Shown one piece after another: positions 46,623-57,235 of a stretch of DNA of 64,000 bases. Origin of the DNA: Anthoceros angustus (taxonomy: Eukaryota; Streptophyta; Anthocerotopsida; Anthocerotales; Anthocerotaceae); assembly GCA_010909165.1 (NCBI GenBank), contig VJWM01000265.1, positions 1-64,000 of the forward strand, in the 5' to 3' direction. The notes under the pieces are model-generated. The model had not been told where the DNA came from. It saw only the letters and a list, made by a program, of their open reading frames with translations, and did no database searches. The number at the start of each line of letters is the position of its first letter. Position 1 is the first letter of the stretch. A program made the translations under genes and the position numbers.

Positions 46623-49188
46623 TCAAAGCCTGCTGATTACAGGTCTAACCAACTGGTTGAGCTTGGAAAGTAGCACAGCACTCACGGCATCTTTCTTCAC
46701 CTTCCCTGTGGGTGTTGCAGGAAAGGCATCCTCCTGCATGAGGATGATCTTGGGCACCTTGTACCTGCAGGGAAGGCACGGGAAGGTCACCAATGAGAGG
46801 TAGAGTGGATTGCAGGTTCGGAAGGCATTGAAACGAGGAAGGAAGATGGTCGGACCTGGACAGGCCTAGCCTTTGGCAATGTGATCGAAGGGAAGAGGAG
46901 GAAACCACGTTGTCGAGGCGGCTTGGCGTGGCACTGGTTTGCTCTACTTTAAGAGAAGGGGTTGGAGCTACGTTGCCACGGTGGATTGTCAGTGTGCTGG
47001 CCTCCCATTTCCATCCTTGCTGAAGGCGGACGAGAGCAGCCACGGCTTCGTTTAGCCGAGGGTCTGGAATGCCCACCACAGCCGCAGCCAGAATAGCAGG
47101 GTGCTTCACCAAGACTGCCTCCACCTGAGATGATCGAAAGAGCAGAGCATGAGCGGCTGCATGTTCACGAACTACATGAAACGAGTGAAACAGACCCGTT
47201 GCTTCCACACATAAGACGGGCGGCGAGAACGTGCAGGAAGTACTACCTCGGATGCATACACGTTCTCGCCGCCCGTCTTGATGACATCCTTCTGGCGGCC
47301 CAACAACCATAGTTGGCCCTGCTCGTCGAACCATCCAATGTCTCCTGTGTCCAGCCAGCCGTCCTCGCTCAACGCAGCTGCTGTCTGCTGAGCATCACCC
47401 CAGTAGAAGGACATCACATGGGGGCCCCTTGTCAACACGTTTCCTTCAACCAAGAGCCCTCCAGCCGAACCTCCTTTTGTTCGAATCACCATCTCCACAT
47501 GAGGTGCTGGTTTTCCCACACAGACACCTCCCAGATGGCGAGTGCCCGGTCTTTCAGATGTGTCCGCCCGAATGCCGACGTCGTGGATCAGTTTGAAGGT
47601 CATGGAAGAGCAAGCTTCCGTCATCCCTGGACCAGAAGACTGTGTGTCAGATACTTCTACCTTGCCAGATCCTTGCCAAGGAAACAGGAGGTCACATGCC
47701 TCACCATAAGCAGACATGACCCGGGCATTAGGAAAAGCATGAGTGACGAAGTTCAACATGGACGCTGGGAAACCTCCAGCACCGTTGAGAATGGTCTTCA
47801 CACTTGGAAATATAGTTTCGTCCCCCTTCCTGCAAAAGACGACGCTCTGCATGACTAATCACGCATCCCACAGAATGCTGCAACAGACGCAACTGTCCAG
47901 AGCCTAGGTCTGTGAGAGAGCCCAAAACCTTGCAGACAAGTAGCTAGAGGAAGCCATGTCAGTCACCATGACAGGGACTGTGATCATCGCTGTCGCTTTG
48001 AACTTGTGCGTCGCCTCCAACAGGTCGTCTATTTGGTACTTGGGCAAGAATATCTGGCACCCTCCAGCCATAATCATTGCAAGGCCGGAGGAAATTCCTC
48101 CAATGTGGCACATAGGCGCACTATGAACAAACACCTGCAGGCATCAGAAACTCCATGAGACCTTGCACAACACGAGGGGCCCAACACCATAACCACCACA
48201 CAAACTTCAACTTCCACTTACATCCTCCGCACTGTATCCCACAACTGCGAGCTTAGCTAACGACTGGATCACAATCGCATCATGGCTGATGGAGGCCCCC
48301 TTCGGCCTCCCGGTCGTCCCTGTGAGCAACAAAACGCTTCAGAACACCCTGCTCATCCTGTCCACCAGGAAGTCCTCCGTCCTGCTCTGTAAAACGTGGA
48401 GCTCACCTGAAGTGAAGCAGATGAGAGCAATGCCATCAGGAGAATGCCGAAGCACCAGCTCGGGCTTGGGACCAGCCGACTGGATCAGCACCTCGGGATC
48501 GACCACTGCAACCATCCCACGACAACAGAGTCACATCCGCAGCCATATCACTACCCACAAAATACTGAAGCCAAGCAAACAACCCGAACAAGCCCACATC
48601 ACTTACAATCCTTGTCCTCCCTCGGACATGTCGAAATGAGGATAAAAAAATCGATCACCTCATGTCGCTGCTTAAACACATCGCACCATTCCACACAACT
48701 CTCGTCACACACAAAAAAACGAGGCCCAACTAGCCCCACAGCCTCACTGGCTTCTTCCGCACTCTGCATCACAAAGCCACCTCCCAAAATGAGACCAAAT
48801 CCCGCACACTCCCTTGGCTCACAAACTCTCGCGAACCCAGCACATCAAACACCTACCCAGCGGTAATTCAACGGAGCAACGATGCCACCTGCGCAGGGAA
48901 CCGCCAGCAGCCACTCCAGGTACTTCTCACTGCCGACCACCCAACAAAATCAGCCACAAACCCACCTCCCCTTCCCAACCATCCGACCTCCACGCACCTG
49001 TTGAGCGCGGCCAGGCACACTCTATCCCCCGGGCGGAGCCCCAGCTGGACGAGGCCCAGGGCCAGCGCCGCCACCCGGTCCACCAGCTCCGCGCCCGTCC
49101 TCACCCGGCCCTGGCACACAGCAGCGGGCCTGTCCGCCGTCACCGCCTTCAGATTCCGCAGGGACTGCCCCACATGCGAGCCCACCAT
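46623..49188 (-). CDS. MENE: 2-succinylbenzoate--CoA ligase (MenE, AAE14-like), 10 exons
   Basis: Acyl-activating enzyme of phylloquinone (vitamin K1) synthesis that converts o-succinylbenzoate to its CoA ester. Exons (minus): 49188-48998, 48929-48857, 48763-48607, 48505-48407, 48319-48222, 48134-47929, 47829-47705, 47626-47247, 47124-46856, 46764-46623; all phases fit, 579 residues. Plant AAE14 similarity covers the whole length: LNSEKYLEWLLAVPCAGG, VAPLNYRW, VHSAPMCHIGGISSGLAM, KTILNGAGG, SAYGMTEACSSMTF, CVGKPAPHVEM, EDGWLDTGDIG and KTGGENVYASEVEAV. The ATP loop TSGTTGRPKG (about 172-181) is split by an intron. The catalytic Lys is about 554 in PTGKVKK. The C-terminus SRL is a PTS1 peroxisomal signal; the short N-terminus has no strong transit peptide. 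It looks intact. Confidence 0.93.
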
Positions 49189-49737
49189 GCTCACGGCCCT
49201 GCCACCGACTGCCCACAATGCAGGCCCCCAGAAGCAGCATCTCTACCAGGCCATCTCCGAGGAGAATGCAATGCCCCGTGCAGCCCCACAACCAAAGCGA
49301 GCCCGAACTTCAGCATCTTCCCCTCCTGCAGGCCGAGGACCATTGCGTGGCCCTGCCCTGTAGATAAGACAAGCGCATTCCGATCGAATTTTGGGCAGTG
49401 CTCTCCCCGGGACTGTCGACAAGTACCCTGAATTTGTCACCGACTCCGTCCATTTCTCTACAAACAGTTCGAGAGCAAGAGCATCCTAGCCTACAACCGG
49501 ATGCCCCGGCAATGCGCCCCCCCGCACTCCGACGCAGATCCTCGCGGCCTCCCGAGAGTACACGCTTCACAGTAGTCTCCTTTCCCGGCGCCTGGATACC
49601 AACCGAGTGGATAACGTTTTTGCCCGCTTACCGATACTTGGCAGTAAGATCTTTCGAAGAGGCCCGCAATTCGGAAACACCCATAAACTTTGAGCTCCCC
49701 TGAATTTTCAACCGACCATACAGCGTGACGAAAAAAA
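49189..49737. other. MenE upstream region, no gene
   Basis: 5' leader/promoter side of MenE. The frames on both strands lack domains. An in-frame upstream ATG at 49218 could extend MenE by ten residues (MWAVGGRAVS). Confidence 0.5.
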
Positions 49738-50828
49738 CCCTAAACCCTATATTCTATAACCTATATATACCCTATACCCTAAATCCTAAACCCTAAACCC
49801 TATACCCTCTACCCTAAACTCTAAACCCTATACTCTATACTCTATACTCTATACTCTATACTCTATACTCTATACTCTATACTCTATACTCTATACTCTA
49901 TACTCTATACTCTATACTCTATACTCTATACTCTATACTCTATACTCTATACTCTATACTCTATACTCTATACTCTATATACTCTATACTCTATACTCTA
50001 TATTCTATACTCTATACCCTATACCCTATACTCTATACCCTAGACCCTAGACCCTAAACCCCAAACCCTATACTCTATACCCTATACCCTATACCCTATA
50101 CTCTATACCCTAAACCCTATACTCTATACCCTATAAGTATAAGGTATAGGGTATAGAGTATATAGTATAGGGTTTAGGGTTTAGAGTATAGAGTATAGAG
50201 TATATATAGGGTATAAAATATATAGTATAGGATATAGGATATAGAGTATAGGATATAGAGATTAGGGTTTAGGGTATAGAGTATAGAGTATAAAGTATAT
50301 ATAGGATATAAAATATAGAGTATAGGATATAGGATATAGAGTTTAGGATATAGAGTTTAGGATATAGAGTATAGGGTTTAGGGTATAGGGTATAGGGTAT
50401 AGGGTTTAGAATATAGGGTTTAAGGTTTAGAGTATAGGGTATAGGGTATAGGGTATAGGGTATAGGGTGTAGGGTCTAGGGTCTAGGGTTGAGGGTTTAG
50501 GGTTTAGGGTTTAGGGTATAGGGTATAGGGTATAGGGTATAGGGTTTAGGGTTTAGGGTTTAGGGTTTAGGGTTTAGGGTTTAGGGTTTAGGGTTTAGGG
50601 TAGGGTATAGGGTTTAGGGTATAGGGTAGGGTATAGGGTTTAGGCCCAGGCACAGGGTAGGGTATAGGCACAGGCACAGGGTATAGGGTATAGGCACAGG
50701 CACAGGCACAGGGTATAGGGTTTAGGGTTTAGGGTTTAGGGTTTAGGGTTTAGGGTTTATGGTTTAGGGTTTTAGGATATAGGGTATAGAGTATATATAG
50801 GTTATAGAATATAGGATTTAGGGTAGAC
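49738..50828. repeat. Inverted telomere-like heptamer satellite
   Basis: The left arm (about 49738-50135) consists of CCCTAAA, CCCTATA and CTCTATA heptamers. The pure CTCTATA stretch at about 49830-49980 has a 7-bp period. At about 50135-50145 (ccctataagtataagg) the strand sense flips. The right arm (to about 50828) is made of TATAGAG, TATAGGG and finally TTTAGGG heptamers, with a CACAGG-rich interruption at about 50643-50712. TTTAGGG is the plant telomere repeat. The C-rich arm on the left and G-rich arm on the right are not in telomere-fusion order (which would be G-rich then C-rich), so this is an interstitial array able to fold back on itself. Confidence 0.95.
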
Positions 50829-51690
50829 CTACGCACAAGACACATAGGAGTCGCCAAAATTTATTCATATCTTGGCATATGTCATAACAAAGAGGAACAA
50901 TAAGGCAAATATTATTAATTTATATTTTAAACAAGACTATAATTATATACTAATGTGGGTTGCATAATTAGAATTGATAAATGGTGATTTGTAGTGATTT
51001 GTGATTTATTATAAAAATCACAAGATAATAATAAAAGTTTTTAGTTATTTTATGATTAATATATTATATAATAATTATATACTTTTAAAAAATATGTTCC
51101 ATAATTGAAACTATGGCTGGTATGGACTCGTTTAATGATAGAATGTAACTAAATTTTCGTGCTAAATAATGGATTATATCATAAAAGTCTTTTAGACTCT
51201 CAACCTTTGACAAACTCTCTTCAAACTCAAACTGATGAGGAAAACGGTAAGAAAGCTGGAATGCCCCGCGGTCACCACAAGGCGACACCAGGCCAGCAAA
51301 CGCCACGGTGTGGCGGCTTCACACCTTGGGCCAACCGTCGATGCTGACATGGAACAAGCGAGGCGGGCCGCACCAGATATTTTTGTATCTGCCGTGCTGC
51401 TTGGGCTGGCCTCCGGGAGGCCGCAAATCGGCCCCTTCTTGCACCTGTCGCAGGCTTGCAGAGATCTCTCTTCCTCACAGCTCCCAAGCTCACTTTTTCT
51501 CGCACCCTGCTCGATCCCAGATCTGCGTGACGTGGCCTGCATTCCTCCCCAGCGGAAATTCGATGGCAGAACTTTTCCTCCTCAACACGTTTAGAACTCG
51601 ATCCCCAGGCCTTTGGATGAATTGAATTGTGATAGAATTGCACCTCACGAGCAGATCAGCATTACAGCGAGCTCGAGAGCTGCAGGTGGG
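50829..51690. other. AT-rich flank and DnaJ upstream region
   Basis: 50829-51080 is strongly AT-rich. 51085-51690 has overlapping domain-free frames. The right part should contain the promoter and leader of the DnaJ gene. A further in-frame ATG lies at 51613. Confidence 0.5.
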
Positions 51691-53762
51691 ATGGAGCTCG
51701 CAGGAAGAAGGTCTGTTGGGTCTCTCTCGTCTGGTGGTCCGAATGTGCACACGGGAGGCAGCAGGAATGTTTGTCTGCTCGGTCCGAAGAGCCTTGGAGT
51801 AGTGTCTTTGATCCATCACTCAATAGGAACCAACGGGGCGCGCGATGAGCTTAGGTGGGTTGTTTCTGCCATTTTGGAAGCTCATGCAAATCGGGATGTG
51901 GAAAGAGGAAGAGGCGGACTGGAGTGTGGATTTGCGTTTTTCTAGCCTGATGGGAGCTGGGTGTTGCATTTGCAGGAGTAGTAATTTGACGACATCCAGG
52001 CATCTAGTTTATTTCACTAGGTGTGCGGCAGCAGGGGAAGGGCGGGGGGTTGGTTCTCAGATTGCGAACCATCAACGTGATCACTATGAACTGCTAGGTG
52101 TCGCAATTGATGCCACCTCTGCAGATATTCGAAAGGCTTACAGGCTTTTGCAGAAGAAGTACCATCCTGATGTTGCCGGTTTGGAGGTTGTCATAGTCAC
52201 TTTGGACTCGTGATGTTTTGTGTTGGTATGAATGTGACAGCCTTGTGATGAAAAAGGAAGGGATTTTAGTTTTGTGATTGTTGGTGCTTCTCCCAGGGCC
52301 ATGCTATGGCACTTTTGGTCAATGAAGCCTACGCGACGCTGATGGATGGGGATCGCAGAGCAGCGTATGATGCTGCTCACTCTTACAAGACGGTCATCCG
52401 AGCGTGTGGGCACAGCTCATTCACAGGCATGCCGTATAGCACATGGCAGGGGCCAGACAGGCCGCAAGGCATTTTTGTTGACGAGAATGCTTGTGTTGGT
52501 ATGTCTTTGATGCATTGGCTTTGGGAATACTAGTTGGGGCAGCTTGGTGTCGGGTCAGATTTGTGAACAACACAGTCTTGCAGGTTGTAGGGAATGTGTT
52601 TTCATGGCAAGAAATACATTTGCGATGGATGAGTCAGTGGGGTCTGCGCGTGTGAGAACTCAATGGGGAGACCCTGACCAGCGAATCAAGGTAATTGGAG
52701 TGTCCTGAACACATTGTTATTGTACAGAAGTTGGGCTACTTGTTGCAAAGATAGCCACTCACGAGTGGCCCTTGCTGTTTCTTAGATTGCGATCGATGCC
52801 TGCCCTGTGAACTGCATTCATTATGTGGAGAGGGAAGACCTGCCTGTACTTGAGTATCTGATTCGTCCACAGCCAAGGGTAAGTAATGGAGTATTTGGAG
52901 GAGGATGGGAGAGGCCAACAAATGTTTTCATGGCAGCACGGGCATTCCAGCGCAGAATGAAGGATCAGGCTGAAGCTGCCCTACATCGTGAGTTTGCACA
53001 TCAAGAATGAAAGGTTTCTGTTCGCTTGCCCCAGGCTCATGTTTCATATCCTTCTTGCTCGTCATTGCAGGCTCAGCAGCAGAAAAAGAGACACCGGCTC
53101 AGCAGAAGGCTCGACAGGATGCAGATCTGAAAATGCGTGCAGGGGCATTCTGGCGGTTTTGGTCATGGGCCGCACCGTCCCAACGACCCTCTGGCCCCAA
53201 AGGCAAATCCAAAGACGAGAGCTCACCCTGGAAAAAGATTTTCGGTCGTGCAAGCACCTCTGAACTTTTGCACATCCCTGTAACTTCAGAAGATGTCTCC
53301 AAGGTGAGCTTATCATCAAGGTTGCTTCCCTATCGTGACACCATTTCAAGGAAAGGAAAATGTGCCCATTGCTCACCAGTCGTAGTCCTTGTGCAGGTGA
53401 TTGCCACTGTGCAGGATTGGGCTTTGACATTTGCATCATCTAGCGAATTACCACTGCCAATGCCTTTTCGTGCAGATGCTCTGCCCAACGGGGTGCAGCT
53501 AAACCTGATGACACTGGACAACGGTGTGCTTTCAAGCATAGGGTCGTTGGTGATAACCGTAGAGCAAGTACAGTCTCCTGAGACTGAAGATGAAGTTGTG
53601 GATCAGGGTAATCCACAAGAACAGTACGCATTACGTGCAAGAAGGCTAGGCACCACCGGCTCCAAAGGACTGCCAGGAGAGGGCCGGATTTTGCAGCTGC
53701 TGAAGGAAGCTCTGGCTGGAGATGACAGCGCTTACACATCATACCGGATCCACCGTCAGTAA
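51691..53762 (+). CDS. Plastid DnaJ protein with ferredoxin-like 4Fe-4S domain (DJC76/77/82 type)
   Basis: Exons: 51691-51854, 51976-52186, 52297-52498, 52584-52690, 52786-52987, 53071-53303, 53397-53762; in phase, 494 residues. The N-terminus is Ser/Arg/Gly-rich and transit-peptide-like. The J-domain starts near residue 90 ([20 protein letters not shown]) with HPD at 118-120, then [17 protein letters not shown] and RRAAYD. A ferredoxin-like cluster follows: [18 protein letters not shown] ... [13 protein letters not shown], giving C-x2-C-x2-C plus a distal CPV cysteine. The order J then Fer is diagnostic of the chloroplast DJC76/77/82 group of bipartite J proteins. The rest, with [10 protein letters not shown], is conserved-looking but uncharacterised. 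The stop codon taa at 53760 overlaps a possible donor (ca/gtaatg), giving an alternative end at 53984. Confidence 0.9.
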
Positions 53763-53797
53763 TGAAGCCTGGTCAACATGATGGCTTCCAACATCGG

Positions 53798-53850
53798 GGT
53801 AGATGGGATTTCCCATCTCTTTTTTCTCATTAAAGTATTCAGGTCCCCTT
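53798..53850 (+). mobile_element. LINE 3'-end remnant in the DnaJ 3' region
   Basis: ggggtagatgggatttcccatctcttttttctcattaaagt... aligns with the LINE 3' ends at 12208-12262 and 26370-26420 (ggatgggtttttcccatctc, tttttataataaagtcttc). It is short and diverged. It ends where a possible splice acceptor (gtattcag/gtcccc) of the alternative DnaJ exon lies. Confidence 0.5.
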
Positions 53851-53984
53851 CCAACATCCAAAAGACTGTCAGACTACGTATCCTTTACCCACCGAATGCG
53901 ACCGTCCCTAGCACTTGGACAGTAAATTGCCCAATAGAGCTTCAAGTAAAAAGGAATGATGGGTCAGGCTCACCCCAACCCTGA
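53843..53984 (+). other. Possible alternative last exon of the DnaJ gene
   Basis: Splicing ca/gtaatg (53759/53760) to gtattcag/gtcccc (53842/53843) keeps frame and adds SPSNIQKTVRLRILYPPNAT ... ending NDGSGSPQP at 53984. The text has coding character and is in phase, but no homologue is recalled, so isoform status is inference. Confidence 0.4.
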
Positions 53985-53996
53985 TAGTGCAATGCA

Positions 53997-54920
53997 TCAA
54001 GTTCTTGCTGTTGAACAAGGTCCAGAGGAATCCTGCAGATGGCTCAACCGCAGCCACTCCCCAATCTCTTCCACGTACTTCTCCACCGGAAAGTTGAGCT
54101 TGTTTTTACCCAAAGCCCCGATCTGTATAATCTTCTTGTCATGCGCGGAAGCTGCTGCTTCCAGGGACTCGAATGACACATCGAAGTTGCTTTTGTTCTC
54201 GCCGACCACCTGAACCATTCGTTTAGATGTGGGGTTGAAGAGCCACACATAAAACCGCCCGGGCGTCATCTCACGTTCAGCAATTTGTGGTCCCTCCGCT
54301 CCTTGCACCTTGCGCTTCTCGTAGAGTCTGTAGACGCCGTGACAGCCGGCAACAAGCTCCCGCCGACTTCCATTCTGAGACACCTCTGTTCTCATGTACT
54401 CCCGAAACTCCTCCAAATCTGTCATTCCGAGCACCCTTGGGCTAAACTGCTGGAAGTATTCCTGCACAGGATAGTTCAACTCCAAGTGCGCAGGAAGAGG
54501 CCCATCACCAAGCCTCGTATTCTGGAGCAGGTACAGTTTTATGCTGACAAGATCGTCCATTCTTGCAGCATAATCAGCATCCGTAGAGCCTCCAAAATAG
54601 TGCATTTCTCGTCCGATCCTGGCTTTGACAATGTGGACGTAGCTTTCCTTTTCTGCGTCCTTGAGGCATCGGGTCCAGTCAGGTTCTTTCTTCTGTTTCC
54701 TATGAAATTTCGTCGCTGCCAATCTGTTCAGCTCCAGCATTGCTGTCCCCAAGGCATTAGCTGCATCTCTCTCTGTGCGCGCCACAATTTCCCGCGCCAA
54801 CCTGCAGATACCGATGCGGTCACTTACTGGCCGCGGATCCATCGTCTCGACGCATAGCATATTTTCCAAGATTTTCTCAGCATTTCTCAAGCCTGCTCCT
54901 GTCCATGCAGATTGCATCAT
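53997..54920 (-). CDS. Uncharacterised 307-residue protein
   Basis: One open frame, MMQSAWTGAGLRNAEKIL to a stop at 53997, with even amino-acid usage, hydrophilic/helical character, no signal peptide and no membrane segment. Features: a central charged part (KFHRKQKKEPDWTRCLKD, ARIGREMHYFGGSTDADY), then YPVQEYFQQFSPRVLGM and a C-terminal TPGRFYVWLFNPTSKRMVQV. I recognise no family. tgttttctag lies just before the first ATG and is a good acceptor, so upstream exons may exist. A candidate is MDDMDQYDLAVGWGNLDS (about 55951 to 55888) followed by ggag/gtaaga, but its phase does not join directly to this frame. Confidence 0.6.
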   Translation of the reverse strand: MMQSAWTGAGLRNAEKILENMLCVETMDPRPVSDRIGICRLAREIVARTERDAANALGTAMLELNRLAATKFHRKQKKEPDWTRCLKDAEKESYVHIVKARIGREMHYFGGSTDADYAARMDDLVSIKLYLLQNTRLGDGPLPAHLELNYPVQEYFQQFSPRVLGMTDLEEFREYMRTEVSQNGSRRELVAGCHGVYRLYEKRKVQGAEGPQIAEREMTPGRFYVWLFNPTSKRMVQVVGENKSNFDVSFESLEAAASAHDKKIIQIGALGKNKLNFPVEKYVEEIGEWLRLSHLQDSSGPCSTART

Positions 54921-56284
54921 GTGCTAGAAAACAGTAAATCCAGTTCAGTACACAAACAATAAACCCAGGTTCAATACACTCAATAGTGTACATATATAGC
55001 CATAATCCCGAGATTATGTATCTTTATCTCGCTATATGAATTATCCTACATACTTATAGGACTTATTTTATAGGTTCTAGTAATGTATTGTCTCATTCCT
55101 ATGGATTTTTAATGTCTTTAATCATCTTCATCACACATAAGGAGTTGTAGAAGAAGAACAAGAAGAAAGAAGAATTTTTGAATAATTCACTAAGGATAAA
55201 TGAAATATGACAAGTACATGAATTGTGATAAAAATGTCTAGATGCTAAAATTCACACAAGAGAATCAATCAAAGTATCAAGCTAAAACTCAAACAAGAGA
55301 ATCAATCGATGTGTCAATCAACAGTGTGAGTGAAATTGTGCATATCAATTGATCGTGTGAGTGAAATTGGGCATATGAATTCACCGTATCAATGAAATTA
55401 TGCATATATTATACATATCAATTGACTGTGTGAGTGAAATTGTGCATATGAATTCACCGTATCGGTGAAATTATGCATATATTATGCATATCAATTGACC
55501 GTGTCAATAAAATTGTGCAAATTATGCATATCAATTGACCGTGTCAATAAAATTGTGCATATTAATTGATCTGATCGTGTGAGTGAAATTGCGCATATCA
55601 AGTGACCGTGTCAATGAAGTTGTGTGGTAGAGAACAGTACCAATTCATCTCCATGGAAGAAAGTCACTTAACCTGCAGCACACAGGCAATTATGAAAACG
55701 GGTAACATCTCCTTCTTAGGAAATGGTGAATAGGTTATCTTAGAAGGCAAAGCCAAATATAATTATGTAACTTAAAAAAATATTTTAAATGTTGACAGTG
55801 GACTAACGATGCAAAGTACGTTATAATATCGCCAAAGACTTCTATGTTAAGAAACAAAGGACCAAGAGGCCATTTTCAAAGTATCTTACCTCCCTGCAAA
55901 GAATCAAGGTTGCCCCACCCCACTGCCAGGTCATATTGATCCATATCGTCCATCTGTGTCAACACAATTGTAACGTGAGTATTAGAACTATTATGGTATA
56001 ACGATAAAATAAAATATTAGAAGATCATAGAACTCTCCACTTTACTTTATCGTCTTCTCAATCATTGTGTTACGGATCATATGACTTATTTCTACTACAA
56101 ACACAAAAGAGCTCTTCAAGTTGTGAGCTTTCATTTACTCGCAATGGCCTTGACTCGCCTCTCCTTTTAAGTCCGACATCACCCATCCATTGGAGGACCT
56201 CTGCGCATCCGCTCTCGAGAGCACTACCTTTGCAACCTCCAGCTTCTCCTTGCCCCTGAGCGGTTCTGGCACTACTCCTCCTAT
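54921..56284. other. Intergenic or intron of the preceding gene
   Basis: AT-rich. It contains an agaagaagaac...cactaagg text at about 55150-55195 related to the dispersed element at 43752, the minisatellite at 55290 and a possible small exon at about 55888-55951. No complete gene is seen. Confidence 0.45.
55290..55625. repeat. ~32-42 bp minisatellite, about nine units
   Basis: Units alternate between tcaattgaccgtgtgagtga-type and tgaattcaccgtatc-type, each followed by aaatt(g/a)tgcata. About nine head-to-tail units run from 55300 to 55620 with variable length. Confidence 0.85.
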
Positions 56285-56640
56285 CTCCTCCTCGGTTGGG
56301 CGATTGCCTATCGGATTGCAAGCCATTGGTCATTTGCAAGATGCAGATGAGCTACCGGATCAAGATTGACCCGATGACCTATTGGATTGCAAGGCATTGC
56401 TCTACCGCTGAGTGCAAGCCATTGCTATGCCGTTGAGCTACACCTCAGCATATTATTTGGGAGTCAGTATTACTCATGGAAATAATGACCTATCTAATTG
56501 CAAGTGATTGCTCTAGCACTGGATCGTTTGGGAGTCAAAATTACTCATGGAAATAATAACCTATTAGATTGCAAGTGATTGCTCTAGCATGGAGCTGTAC
56601 CTCACCAAGATCAATCGGGATTTGAGCTTACTTTTAGAAA
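56285..56640 (-). repeat. Tandem tRNA-Cys-like fragments (SINE-like)
   Basis: On the minus strand, five segments share TAGAGCAAT..CTTGCAATC..ATAGGT or close variants (around 56325, 56390, 56420, 56500 and 56580). Upstream GTAGCTCAACGG and CTCAGCGGTAGAGC texts fit a tRNA D-arm/A box, and TTGCAAT fits a GCA anticodon loop. This recalls nuclear tRNA-Cys 5' halves. A gtttgggagtcaaaattactc spacer is repeated between two units. No unit has a complete cloverleaf. Confidence 0.45.
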
Positions 56641-57235
56641 AACTAGAACTATAGATGTTTTACAAAATATGCACCCAAGTAGTCTTGTTCCACAACAAAT
56701 TAAAATTATGGTGGAGACACACAAATATATGTGTCTTTACCTACATGGATGTGATTTTTCTATTCATCGAGCTTAAGGTATTGGATCAATCAAATTCTTT
56801 TTTCCAAGTCTCGAAATCTATAGCTACCAATTTTTTCAAGAAGTTGTCTTTTGAAATCTATACCTACCTATTTTTTCCAAATTTCAGTACGTAGCTTAAA
56901 ACCACAACCCTACGCTTATTTCATGTTGTTGCAGCTAGCCTTTGGTTTTGTGAAACAATCGGAGCGTTTGATTTGTATTCCAAAGCAGCTTGTGTCTGCG
57001 CAACTCTGCGGATTGAAGGATTGAAGGACATGATCCCACAAGGCACACCGTGCTACAGTTGGCGTTCCGTTGGTGTGCTCAGCAAATTTGACAGCTATGG
57101 GTGCTGAGCAAATTTGACAGCTATGGGTGCTGAGCAAATTTGACAGCCATGGGTGCTGAGCAAATTTGAAAGCTATGGAGTGAGCAGTACAGATGTAATC
57201 GAACAAGGGGGAAGCGGGAAGCCCACATTTGGGCC
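56641..57235. other. Intergenic, dirigent 3' side
   Basis: AT-rich left half without genes. The right half holds the 26-bp repeats at 57078 and probably the dirigent 3' UTR. Confidence 0.5.
57078..57178. repeat. 26-bp tandem repeat, four units
   Basis: tgctgagcaaatttgacagc (t/c)atggg is repeated four times (the first with gctcag, the last with gaaagc). It lies about 60 bp beyond the dirigent stop codon, so it is probably in its 3' UTR. Confidence 0.9.

Noticed and set aside
49738-50828. A chromosome end or telomere fusion
   Set aside because: Genes lie on both sides, and the C-rich then G-rich order is opposite to a head-to-head fusion.
54000-57200. CRISPR-like array from the regular repeats near 55.3 kb and 57.1 kb
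   Set aside because: Repeats are contiguous without unique spacers and the genome is eukaryotic; these are minisatellites.
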